From Plazaster borealis (taxonomy: Eukaryota; Echinodermata; Asteroidea; Forcipulatida; Labidiasteridae): DNA of 64,000 nt. Location of the stretch: the NCBI GenBank assembly GCA_021014325.1, contig CM037471.1, forward strand, positions 21,844,818 to 21,908,817. The letters are read 5' to 3'. Below the pieces are notes generated by a model. It did no database searches. It was not told where the DNA came from and saw nothing but the letters and a program-made list of their open reading frames with translations. Positions 54,711 through 64,000 of this stretch are shown here, in pieces; the first letter of the stretch is position 1; each line of letters starts with the position of its first letter. The translations under genes and the position numbers were made by a program.

Positions 54711-55869
54711 CAGATCAAAGGTCTTTAGTTAACTCTTCGAAGTCTTTAGTTAACTCTGCAAAGTCTTTAGTTAACTCTGCAAAGTCTTCAGTTAACTCTG
54801 CAAAGTCTTTAGTTAACTCTGCAAAGTCTTCAGTTAACTCTGCAGAGTCTTTAGTTAACTCTGCAAAGTCTTTAGTTAACTCTGCAAAGTCTTCAGTTAA
54901 CTCTGCAAAGTCTTTAGTTAACTCTGCAAAGTCTTTAGTTAACTCTGCAAAGTCTTTAGTTAACTCTGCAAAGTCTTCAGTTAACTCTGCAAAGTCTTTA
55001 GTTAACCCTGCAAAGTCTTCAGTTAACTCTGCAAAGTCTTCAGTTAACTCTGCAAAGTCTTTAGTTAACTCTGCAAAGTCTTCAGTTAACTCTGCAAAGT
55101 CTTTAGTTAACTCTGCAAAGTCTTTAGTTAACTCTGCAGAGTCTTTAGTTAACTCTTCAAAGTCTTTAGTTAACTCTGCAAAGTCTTCAGTTAACTCTGC
55201 AAAGTCTTTAGTTAACTCTGCAGAGTCTTTAGTTAACTCTGCAAAGTCTTTAGTTAACTCTGCAAAGTCTTCAGTTAACTCTGCAAAGTCTTCAGTTAAC
55301 TCTGCAAAGTCTTCAGTTAACTCTGCAATGTCTTCAGTTAACTCTGCAAAGTCTTCAGTTAACTCTGCAAAGTCTTCAGTTAACTCTGCAAAGTCTTCAG
55401 TTAACTCTGCAAAGTCTTCAGTTAACTCTGCAAAGTCTTCAGTTAACTCTGCAAAGTCTTCAGTTAACTCTGCAAAGTCTTTAGTTAACTCTGCAAAGTC
55501 TTTAGTTAACTCTTCAAAGTCTTTAGTTAACTCTGCAAAGTCTTCAGTTAACTCTGCAAAGTCTTTAGTTAACTCTGCAAAGTCTTTAGTTAACTCTTCA
55601 AAGTCTTCAGTTAACTCTGCAAAGTCTTCAGTTAACTCTGCAGAGTCTTTAGTTAACTCTGCAGAGTCTTTAGTTAACTCTGCAGAGTCTTTAGTTAACT
55701 CTGCAAAGTCTTTAGTTAACTCTGCAAAGTCTTTAGTTAACTCTGCAAAGTCTTCAGTTAACTCTGCAAAGTCTTTAGTTAACTCTGCAAAGTCTTCAGT
55801 TAACTCTGCAAAGTCTTTAGTTAACTCTGCAAAGTCTTTAGTTAACTCTGCAGAGTCTTTAGTTAACTC
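54711..55869. repeat. 21-bp minisatellite, ~55 units, open in one frame on each strand
   Basis: The unit AAGTCTTTAGTTAACTCTGC plus A repeats about 55 times. On the plus strand it lies in a 432-codon frame (54641-55939) that reads SLVNSAK or SSVNSAK heptads after a hydrophobic start MIFYILYTFF. On the minus strand the frame reads AELTKDF or AELTEDF with no ATG. The variant sites are T/C in TTA/TCA, A/G in AAG/GAG and G/T in GCA/TCA, plus single P and M changes. All change the amino acid in the plus frame, which argues against selection for protein. It is best read as a minisatellite in a 3' UTR. Confidence 0.93.
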
Positions 55870-56694
55870 TTTGAATCTCAGTCTGAGGGACCAGCCCTGG
55901 CAGATTTCCAGCCCCGTCTGTCATTGTGTGTATATATAAAAAACAAAAAAAAAACATCTTAGGACTCGCAAACTGGAGCGTTTGTCCAACGAGACACGGC
56001 ATCACTGACTCCAAGAAAAACACACACACAAAACAAAAAAATCTGCTTGTGAAACCACAACACAACAAAATTAAAATATGGAAGACAGTTAGACCGGCAG
56101 ACATTCATTATAAGCTGAGACCGAGGTTTGTCAAAATTTAGTACAGTATTGGCAATATTTGGCAAATACGTAGCTACACAAAGCACTTTTTTTTTAACAA
56201 CCCTCTGATTTATACCGGTCTGTATATTACAAGTCAATGTACTAATTTCCACTGAAATTGGACACTTCAAGACACTAGGTGGCAGCAGACATACTGGGTA
56301 ATCAAAGCTGTGTATTGAGACATGGACGGACCAGTTTTCTTTGGTCACATGGTGCTGGTAGCCACTTTCGGTCACAATGTAGCACAACCCAAGTACAGTC
56401 TAGTATGGCACCCAGTGCATTGTTTGGACTGAAAATTGTTGCAACATTCACCTGCATCACTTATCGAATGAACATTTGATGTCCAATTACCCCCCAAATC
56501 TTCCATAAAGCGGAATAAAATCTTTGACCAAATCTCCTCTCCAAACCACGGTCTCAGCTTAATAATAAAGAAAACACAGAGCCCTATGAAATGTGTTCTC
56601 AGCAATTCTTGGAGCGATTAAACAAAATAAAATATGGCAATCCCTCATAGAATTGCCAAAATTTGATTTCACAAGGGCATCACCAACGCCTGCG

Positions 56695-56931
56695 TTATGA
56701 TAAACTTTGGGGTGCTTGTAGTCTAGGCTTTGTCATCGTTGGAGCAATGCTAGGTCCAGATTGGCTGAGAAGTTTTGCGGCCTCTTGTACGTCCGTTGGT
56801 GTTGTGGGCTGCTCCTTATCGTAGTCGTTCTCGTGGTGCTTGGTGGCCTCAGCAAGGTCAAGGGTCATAGGATGTGTAAGACTGTCGGAAAGCAAAGACT
56901 CCATTCTCTCCTGACAAGATATAAGGCAGTC
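56695..56931 (-). CDS. Terminal coding exon of an unrecognised gene
   Basis: On the minus strand the acceptor CTTCCACTTCTACAG at 56932 precedes 78 codons and TAA (56697-56695). The peptide reads DCLISCQERMESLLSDSLTH, PMTLDLAEATKHHEND, YDKEQPTTPTDVQEAAKLL and SQSGPSIAPTMTKPRLQAP. It has a helical start, a charged and Thr/Pro-rich middle and a polar end, as many protein C-termini have. I do not recognise the family. The exon starts in phase 0. No upstream exon could be established; a frame ending CAG before GTAAAA at 57018 lies in a repeat-like GC-rich segment and is not convincing. Confidence 0.5.
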   Translation of the reverse strand, partial: DCLISCQERMESLLSDSLTHPMTLDLAEATKHHENDYDKEQPTTPTDVQEAAKLLSQSGPSIAPTMTKPRLQAPQSLS

Positions 56932-56999
56932 CTGTAGAAGTGGAAGAGATTGATAAACATTTGAATGAAAAGTGCAAAATAAACTGAAAACCAACTAAA

Positions 57000-57535
57000 A
57001 CATATAAATGTTTTTACCTGCGTTACGCAGTATAGCAGGTAAACATTGTTTATACGGTTGACGTGTGGGAACACAATGTCGTGGTTATGTAACGTAATGG
57101 CCCGCCGGGCGGGGGGTAAATTTGAATATGTTAGGAGGCAAGGGTGCATGAAGGGTGTGTACCGAATGAGGGGCCATTCTAGCCTTGCACAGCAGATGAC
57201 TAGCACGTTTTTTGTTTTAACAAGATGTTATTTATTTTAAGTAAACCACGCAAAAGGCGTTAACAAATGTATATATATTTGTTCCAGGTGGCTTATTAAG
57301 CCGAGGCCGAGGGTTTTTCCAGAGTTTTGCGCTTTTCAAGTTTTATCTCTGGTTTTTTAATCCCGGACCGTAGTTGTCATCTGTATCAGGAAAAGCGATA
57401 CAGCAAAAATCAAAACACTCTGTTTGAGTTTTTGGCAGTTTTAGAGCGTTTAAGTTGATTAAAAAGTCGTGCAAAGTCGCTCGGCAGGCTTACCAAGTCG
57501 CTCGGCAGGCTTACCGCAAAATTATGTATTTTGGA
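57000..57535. repeat. Repeat-like GC-richer segment
   Basis: TTTACCTGCGTTACGCAGTA and AGCAGGTAAAC form a small palindrome at the left. A directly repeated AAGTCGCTCGGCAGGCTTACC lies at about 57474-57513. It looks like part of an unclassified element. Confidence 0.45.
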
Positions 57536-57552
57536 TTGTTACTTGAGTAATG

Positions 57553-57612
57553 TATCGTATAGGGGCGAAGTATTGTGTTTATGACTGTGATAAGGATGAA
57601 CCTCAAATTTCC
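57553..57612 (+). CDS. Possible THAP-like first exon remnant
   Basis: The ATG at 57553 reads MYRIGAKYCVYDCDKDEPQI, then SKT before GGTAAGTTC, a strong plus-strand donor. The Cys-x3-Cys near the N-terminus resembles the start of THAP zinc-finger domains, which are often carried by P-type transposons. The rest of the THAP motif is not visible, so this is a weak call. Confidence 0.2.
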
Positions 57613-57699
57613 AAAACCTGGTAAGTTCACAGGCTTTCTGTGTGTGCGATGAAAGCAAATGCCACGAATGTCAACTATTAAATATGGAGGAACACACAA

Positions 57700-60600
57700 T
57701 GATACACACTGTAGTTCACCCTTTTCTTTCCCTAAGCATCCTGGGAAAGGTCACTTGGCAGTCCTGACCCACAATGAGGTCAGAAACCTAAAGTTCTGAA
57801 TCCCAGCCAGTGGGGTTGGATTAATTCCCAATGCCCTCATCTGAACAAGTAATAAAATTCCTATTAGTTCAGTCTGTGCGACCAATATAACCCCTGGGGC
57901 CATCTTCTCACTGGTAAAAAGATGGTGGACATTTATTTTCCTATTTTGGAATCACTGTATAGCTCCAGGCCTTCCAAAAAGAATAAAAGACCAACTCAGA
58001 AATAATGCCCTTCGAAATTGCCCCTGGTTGAGTTGGCCTTTTTGAATTCCTTTCCAAAGAATATGGGTGGAAAGGCAAAATACTGAGGTCAAAATAAATT
58101 GTGTAGCTTATGGGAGTAGACTAAAGTGTCAGGCCATATCCAACGGCTAAGACTATTGCTAAGGGTGTTGCTAAGGACGTCCTATACTTAAACACATGAT
58201 GACACCGCGATATAGCCGTAGCTGTAGCCGTAGCCACCACTTTGGAAATGGCCTCAGTTATTAACCAATTTCATAACTGAGAGAACCCCCCCCCCACCAC
58301 CCCTAAAAAAAAGGATTAGGTCAAAGGGCATTAAACCATGGCAGATGCAACTCAATACTTTACTGGAGGTATGTTATTGTTACACTACAAAGATTATCAT
58401 AGAAAGGAACTGTGGGAACTAAAAACAAACAAAAGAGAGCACTTCCTGATAATACGAACAGGACTATGGGCACCAAGTCCATTTTGTACAAATAATGAAG
58501 CAATACCACTGGAGGAGCCACTGGGGGTATTACAAGATCAGACCTTCAATTCTGGGGAGATTCATCCCAAGTCTGGGAAAACCGTCTGAATCCAAAAAAG
58601 GAAATCAAAACACTCCAGGAATTTCAGAGCTGCTGGCCCAGAGGATGCCAAGGGAAAATGACTGTCTGGACAGTTTAATAAAACTTTATATTACCACCGG
58701 TATCAAGAATAGTTTGGAATGTGCAATGAACTCGCCTTTTCATAACGTACAGTGCGAGTGTGTGTGAGACCGGGCAAACTTGAGTCAACCGTAAAGTTCA
58801 AAATTTGGCCAACATGGAGCACAATAATGGCAGCAGTGTTACCAAAAAAACAGTGATTATTTATGTACTTTATATTTTATATAAAAGGCACCAACTAGAG
58901 TGATTGAATAGAGGCCATGCCTTGGTGCTGAGGGACTATTCTTCTACTTCCTGTATGGGGGACATGTTAGGGGATTTAGGAATCACTGCATGGCATTCCT
59001 CTGGTTTGCTGACAGGTTTAATGTCTCTTTCATGGCTGCAAATTCCAACCCAGACTCTGGTAATTTGTAACAGTTGAACCAGGCAAATGATCTTTTGGAT
59101 TGATAAAACGGCCAATCAAAAGGTAAGATTGTGATTCAGAGTTAATTATTCAATCAAAAGTGAAAACGATAATATTGAGATATTCAGATTAAACTATTCA
59201 ATCAAGGAACACAATCTGCTATACTTTATATTTGTGATGTTTTATCTTTCATATGTGAGGTGGTTGTTGAACATGAGGTAGTTAGACAAACATCTGAAAT
59301 ATATCTGATTTGTATTGTGTAAGTAACTTCCTCAAGGCCAAGTAACAAAAGTAACAAGTTTCTCGTCCGGACTTAACAAAAAAAAGGAGGCAGGGCTTTA
59401 CTATTTATTATTTTTCAATTTTTTTTTCCAAGATGGCCGCCATGCTAAATATAGCTGGCCAAGGTATATTTATTCACAGATATTGTTCTATTTGAGTATA
59501 CTGATGCAATGTATGACAAAACAAAAGATTTGTATCATTTTAGTCCACTTGCTAAGCAAGTTTCAAAATTCAGAAACGGCTGTTGTATTGAAAAGGTGAA
59601 AAAAAGAGTCTACACAAATTCTTAGGCAAAAATAAACCAAGGAACTTCAGGGTTTTTCTTTGAATTTTACTTTTTTTGTTGTTCCTTTTTTTCTAAATAG
59701 TAGTAAAAAAAAAGGAGGCGGCGGCCAAAAAGGAGGCGGGCGGGACGAGAAACTCGTTACTTTAGTTACTAGGCCTAAGACAAAATACCACATTGTGATC
59801 AAACACTTCTCTGACCCCCAATAACCCTCAGTGAAAAATGTGCCACTGCGTCAATAACACCCACCATTAAACAAGTTAAGGCCATAATAATCCTCAGGTA
59901 TTTAGCAGCAGTCCTTCCCAAGAGTAGACCATAATAAAGCCAGTCATTATTCAAGGGGGGAACAGTTCAGTTGTGCAAGTTTCTTGAAAAGCAACACTTC
60001 AGTTATTTTCTTTTTTTATTGCCTGTGAAATGGTGTGACGACATTCAAGGTAATTTATCCCTTGATATGCAATTGGAAGTTGTCCATTCTTGCCGCAAAA
60101 TTGAGGACTGGGAATTTCAATTTAAAAACAAAATTAGGAAAAGCTTCTATGGATAAACTATTTAAAGTTTCACTTAAAAGTTTCTCAAGAGTCTATTAGA
60201 AAGCCGTATTTTTTAACCTCCATGACTTCAACAACATTATTTACAAGAACAGCTCCCTCCCCTTAAAAAGGTGTGCCCATGTTTCTGGAAATTGGCTCAA
60301 ATTCGTTATAACTGGATATCAGAGGTCATTCGTGGGCGTCCTTGTAAGGTCTTTGTCGCCTGCTCAGCGAGGAAGCCACTTTGCTTCTTAACGACCCGCA
60401 GTGGGATGTAGGTCTAGCACAGGAGGTTTCACCATGGTGTATAAACAATGCCCGTAAGATGATACAACAACTAAAATAGGGTATCTGACGAGAAGGGGTG
60501 CTGGCTTGATTCAGGAAAGCAGATATTATCAATTTACCTCGACTCCAGTGTCAGCGGGAAACATTGGAAATCATAACTCAACAATTTTTATTTTTAAAAA

Positions 60601-61130
60601 TGAGCATCAAGCAACTTCACAATGACACTACCGGTACTTAAAGAAGAGAGCCTTAACAAAATGGTAAAATAAAACAAAAATCTGGTAAAGTTTTCAAAGA
60701 CATTGACATTTTTCACTTGGATCCCCCCCACACCAAAAAAATAAAATAAATTAAAAAAAAATATATATAAATAAAATAAAATATCTTCAAGTACAGTATC
60801 CATAATCCTTACTCTACAAAACTGTACAAGCTAATAATTTTTGAGACCAAAAACAATTGAACAACATTTATTAAAAATACAGACAGTTAAGATTGTAAAA
60901 CCCAGTACAGTAGATCAAGAAAAAAGGCAAACAATGAACCATACTGCCATAAGTCCCTTACTCTACCATGATTTTACCTTCCACCCACAAATGGACCTGG
61001 CTGCAAGTTAAATAAAAACAGCTCCCAGAACAAATATTTAAATTGGCTAACTTTATGGTAAGGTAGATAGATGGAAATTCCTGTAAGTCCAAAGCAAACC
61101 TCAACTTCCTATCTCAAACCTCAAACCAAC
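57700..61130. other. Noncoding stretch, no gene supported
   Basis: A near-repeat of the 38085-38165 words (GCTAAGGACGTCCTA, CGTAGCTGTAGCCGTAGCC) lies at 58160-58245, so that segment is a dispersed repeat. AAGGAGGCGGCGGCC words lie near 59710-59750. A minus frame at 60326-60532 with a GTAAAT word near 60530 was considered but lacks support. Confidence 0.4.
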
Positions 61131-61145
61131 AAACACCATTTTGCT

Positions 61146-61169
61146 TACACACACACACACACACACACA
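61146..61169 (+). repeat. CA microsatellite
   Basis: About 12 ACAC dinucleotide units. Confidence 0.95.
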
Positions 61170-64000
61170 ATACCTGCCTATTGGAAGTGCAGACATTTTT
61201 TTGCTGTGTATATCGATTAAAGAGGTTGTGTACAAAGTCTGTCTGGTACCCCTTGTGGTTTGGAGCTAAACCAATAGGAGATTATCAACAAGTTAGGGTA
61301 TCAATCTACTTCCCTAAAAAAAAAAGTCAACCCCCACCTCTGTGTACATATGTTAAGAAAATAAAGATGGCTACCCAACTGTTGTAATGGACCACTTAAA
61401 TAAATCAAATCCGTGGATGTAAAGTCTACTGATGAGTTCGGGACATGAGCAGCTGAATGATATCTCCTCAACAGAGGTTTATTTGTTAAAGGACAGCCAG
61501 ACTCTTTAAAATACCTGCAGCATGTGGCTTTATCTAAGCCACCCACTCTGTTGGTACCAGGGCCTATGCCCTTGCAGGAGCACAAAATGTGGCGATGTAA
61601 TTTGTACCAAATTCCAACCAAAATAGTGGCAAAGTAGCCTTGTACACAGAGCAACCAATCCTGTCCCCTAAGCAGGAACAATATACCCCTCAGTTGGCCA
61701 GACTTTCTAGGGATTGGCCTCAAGGATTTCTTAATAGGAGGTCAGAGGGTCATTCCTGCGCTGGTTCCCACAGTTTCAACTGCAGGGGTGTAACTTGTTA
61801 CCCCTCGCTCTCAGTCTCAGTCTGATTGCACTTATCAACGTTACCTCTTCGTTACCACTTCTTTACAAGTACTCAAGAGAGTTGTCCAAGGAAAACAATC
61901 CGACATTCCTCAATGTTCATAACAAACTGACCACCCCACCATACAAGAAAAACAAGATGATCAAGGAGACAAGAAACAAATAATAACAGTAATCAAAACA
62001 ATTTGTTTTCATCATCAGAGCAATCATTTATGCCAGCATGGGAAATAATTATGTCCCAATGAAAGAAAATCAGAAGGAATGTGATCAATGCATCGAACCA
62101 GAAAGAAAACAAATTCAAGACTTGCTCTGTTTTTTTCTTAGTCCCTCCCCCACTTTAAGGTGTGAGTGGTAGACTTGTATATATGTAAACAAAAGTCTGA
62201 AATTCAGCCTGTGCCACCGAGAGGTGGAAGTTGGAACCGGAGACCTTTACAGCATACCTTCCCAGGCTGGCCTAGTAACCCACTCTACCCTCATTGACTT
62301 TTCCCCCTGAATATTTGTGTCTCATTTACAGGTGCTTATTTGCTCTGCAACTGTAGCAGGCTGGATTTTGGATCAATAAATACTGGTACAACTCAGCTGA
62401 AATCACTGTTAATATATATGTTACGGACCCTATGGAAGTAAAAAAAAAAAAAAAGAAAAGAAAAAAAAAGGAAGTTCAAGTGTGATTATTTGTCTATACA
62501 CAGTGGAACCAACCTCCAGGTGACCTAGTGCTTGTTGATTTTTCGAGGGAAACTAAGTGAACTTATATTGGCCTCAGATTATCACAATTCAACAAGTTTT
62601 TAGTTACAAGATGTCTTCACACGCTTGATAGAATTGCACAATCACTGAATTTAGGTAAAGACAAGTTAGACTCCAAACAAAATTGTTGTCTTTCACTTGC
62701 TCAATCTTGATATAAAAAAAAAATCAAGAGGTCAAATTGAATACCTGATTTGTCAAAAAGAAAATGACAAATCTTCATCATTCCTAGTCAGAATCCAATA
62801 ATAGAAAAGCACAAAATGACAAAAAAGTGTCAATTAAAGGCCAACAGGTGCACAGGGCAGTGGCCGGCCAACCAACTTTATTAGACATTCCATCAGGTAG
62901 CAGAACTCAATATCACCATGGAAACAACTTCAGGGAGGGTAACTCAAAAGTAGGTCACCTGTTGCAGCCATAAACTCAGCATTATTAAGGTATTGGGGGC
63001 CCAGGAATTTTTTGGGCAAGAGGTGAACAGAGAGCAGACAGGGCGATCATCTGAATTATGGGGCCACCTCAGAGGGAATTCAAAGAGGGGTCTGGGACTG
63101 GGAGGAGGGCAGGCCTGGAGGTTGGGTACCTTTAAGGCAAGTAGGTTTCACCTTTCTCTATGGGTTTTTACAAAGAGTACTTGGAGGCTACAGTAGTGTG
63201 TGTGGAGAACTTATCTACGCAGATTAAGAAAATGTTTTTGTTATGGAAATTGTCACGATTGTAAACAGATGACTTGAGCTAGGTGGAGTACCATCTTGAA
63301 GAACAGAGGGGAGAAACTTCAGGAGCAGCTTATACCAAGAAATATGACAAGTGAAAGTTAACGCTAAATCAATACAAGCAATGAAGCAAGACTGTCAAAA
63401 AGGAGGGCAGGAATTTTGTTTGATAAGGTCAACCCTCAACAACATAACACCAGAAGAACCGAAAGTGCTTCTCAAAATTTAAAAAATGTGGGAAGCAAAT
63501 GTTTACAAACCGACAGGCTCCCCCTCGGAGCTATCAACACAAGAAAACAAAGCCTTGAAATGTATACAACATTACACCGTTATGGTTTCTGGCTCATTTC
63601 TGAAGGTCTACAACTTTGAATCCTGGCCAAACAAATGTCTTTAGACTTTGTGTGGTAATCAGTTATCCTCAAAATGTTGATGAAGATGATGCAGTCTACA
63701 TTCCTTTCCCAGAATCGGCCAAAACTATCACAAACCCTTTAAAATTAACCAACTTCAGAGGATAAGTGACAGTCTTATGTAACAATATCTCCCCAACTCA
63801 GTCAATTAAGAAAACCCTATCATTATTTTCCCCCCACAACCGAATTGAAGATGCTACTCCAGTGTGAACTTAGTTGTTATGATTATGAAATGGGCAGTTG
63901 TGATAATCGTAACTCTCCATCCTCCAGACGTTCTATTGAAGGGTTTCGATTATCGCAACTGTTATGAAATGGGAAGCATTGTTCACAGCAGGTATTCAAT
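61170..64000. other. Noncoding right end, some repeats
   Basis: The 140-aa minus ORF at 61301-61723 has no recognisable domain. A degenerate tRNA-like word lies near 62215-62260 (minus, GGTCTCCGGTTCCAACTTCC). 63885-63980 contains inverted copies of ATGAAATGGG and GATTATCGCAACTG / AGTTGTGATAATCG. No gene was supported. Confidence 0.4.

Larger units (their letters stand above)
51725..56694 (-). other. Probable long 3' UTR of the gene ending at 56695
   Basis: It is downstream of a minus-strand stop codon with no other exon. It is very AT-rich, and AATAAA occurs at 51746-51741 (minus). It includes a diverged palindromic MITE (52064-52195) and the 21-bp minisatellite (54711-55869). The long T and A tracts at 53500-54700 are simple low-complexity sequence. 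Confidence 0.4.

Noticed and set aside
56865..57206. Extension of the 56695 exon upstream as one 113-aa frame or spliced at 57018
   Set aside because: The frame crosses a good acceptor at 56932, and the part beyond 57000 looks like a repeat. The donor GTAAAA is weak.
61301..61723. 140-aa minus ORF
   Set aside because: No recognisable domain or splice context. Its Cys-rich, low-similarity composition fits a chance frame or repeat.

Overview
The window is animal nuclear DNA with intron-split genes, canonical GT-AG junctions, tRNA-derived SINEs and dense short inverted-repeat elements. Two genes are recognisable: an FGF-receptor substrate (FRS2-type) adaptor, and the first coding exon of a kappaB-Ras (NKIRAS-type) small GTPase. 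Both families are animal genes. The repeat style (many MITE-like families, several with a GAGGGCGC core, and frequent AGGCCT words) suggests an echinoderm, probably a sea star. That taxonomic call is inference.

Layout. 1-1151: start of NKIRAS on the minus strand; the rest of the gene lies left of the window. 1376-7460: a 6-kb satellite. About 28 units of ~177 bp are bordered on both sides by ~55-bp monomers that form one module of the long unit, and decayed inverted copies lie at 7985-8425. 9265-17054: FRS2 on the minus strand, with four coding exons joining in frame to 546 codons, a 5' UTR acceptor upstream, and a likely 2.4-kb 3' UTR that carries a ~90-bp repeat of paired CCAAT boxes. 17055-33000: repeat-rich DNA with a few exon candidates on the minus strand (best at 29471-29586). 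32200-33400: a promoter-like stretch (RFX X-box, CRE) before a possible plus-strand first exon. 34769-35655: a 23-bp minisatellite. 36000-51700: nested MITEs and SINEs, a LINE tail, and a second promoter-like block near 42400 before a short minus-strand ORF. 51725-56931: the last exon of an unrecognised minus-strand gene plus a probable long 3' UTR containing a 21-bp minisatellite of 55 units. 57000-64000: no gene I can support, with some repeats.

Only two genes can be named. FRS2 couples activated FGF and neurotrophin receptors to GRB2/SHP2 and ERK signalling; kappaB-Ras proteins restrain NF-kappaB and Ral signalling. Nothing in the sequence shows that the two act together, and their proximity may be chance. 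Much of the remainder is made of tandem repeats and non-autonomous transposons, and most open frames in it are chance frames inside repeats. No search or alignment could be run: family names rest on reading the translations, and repeat families on comparing copies within this window.
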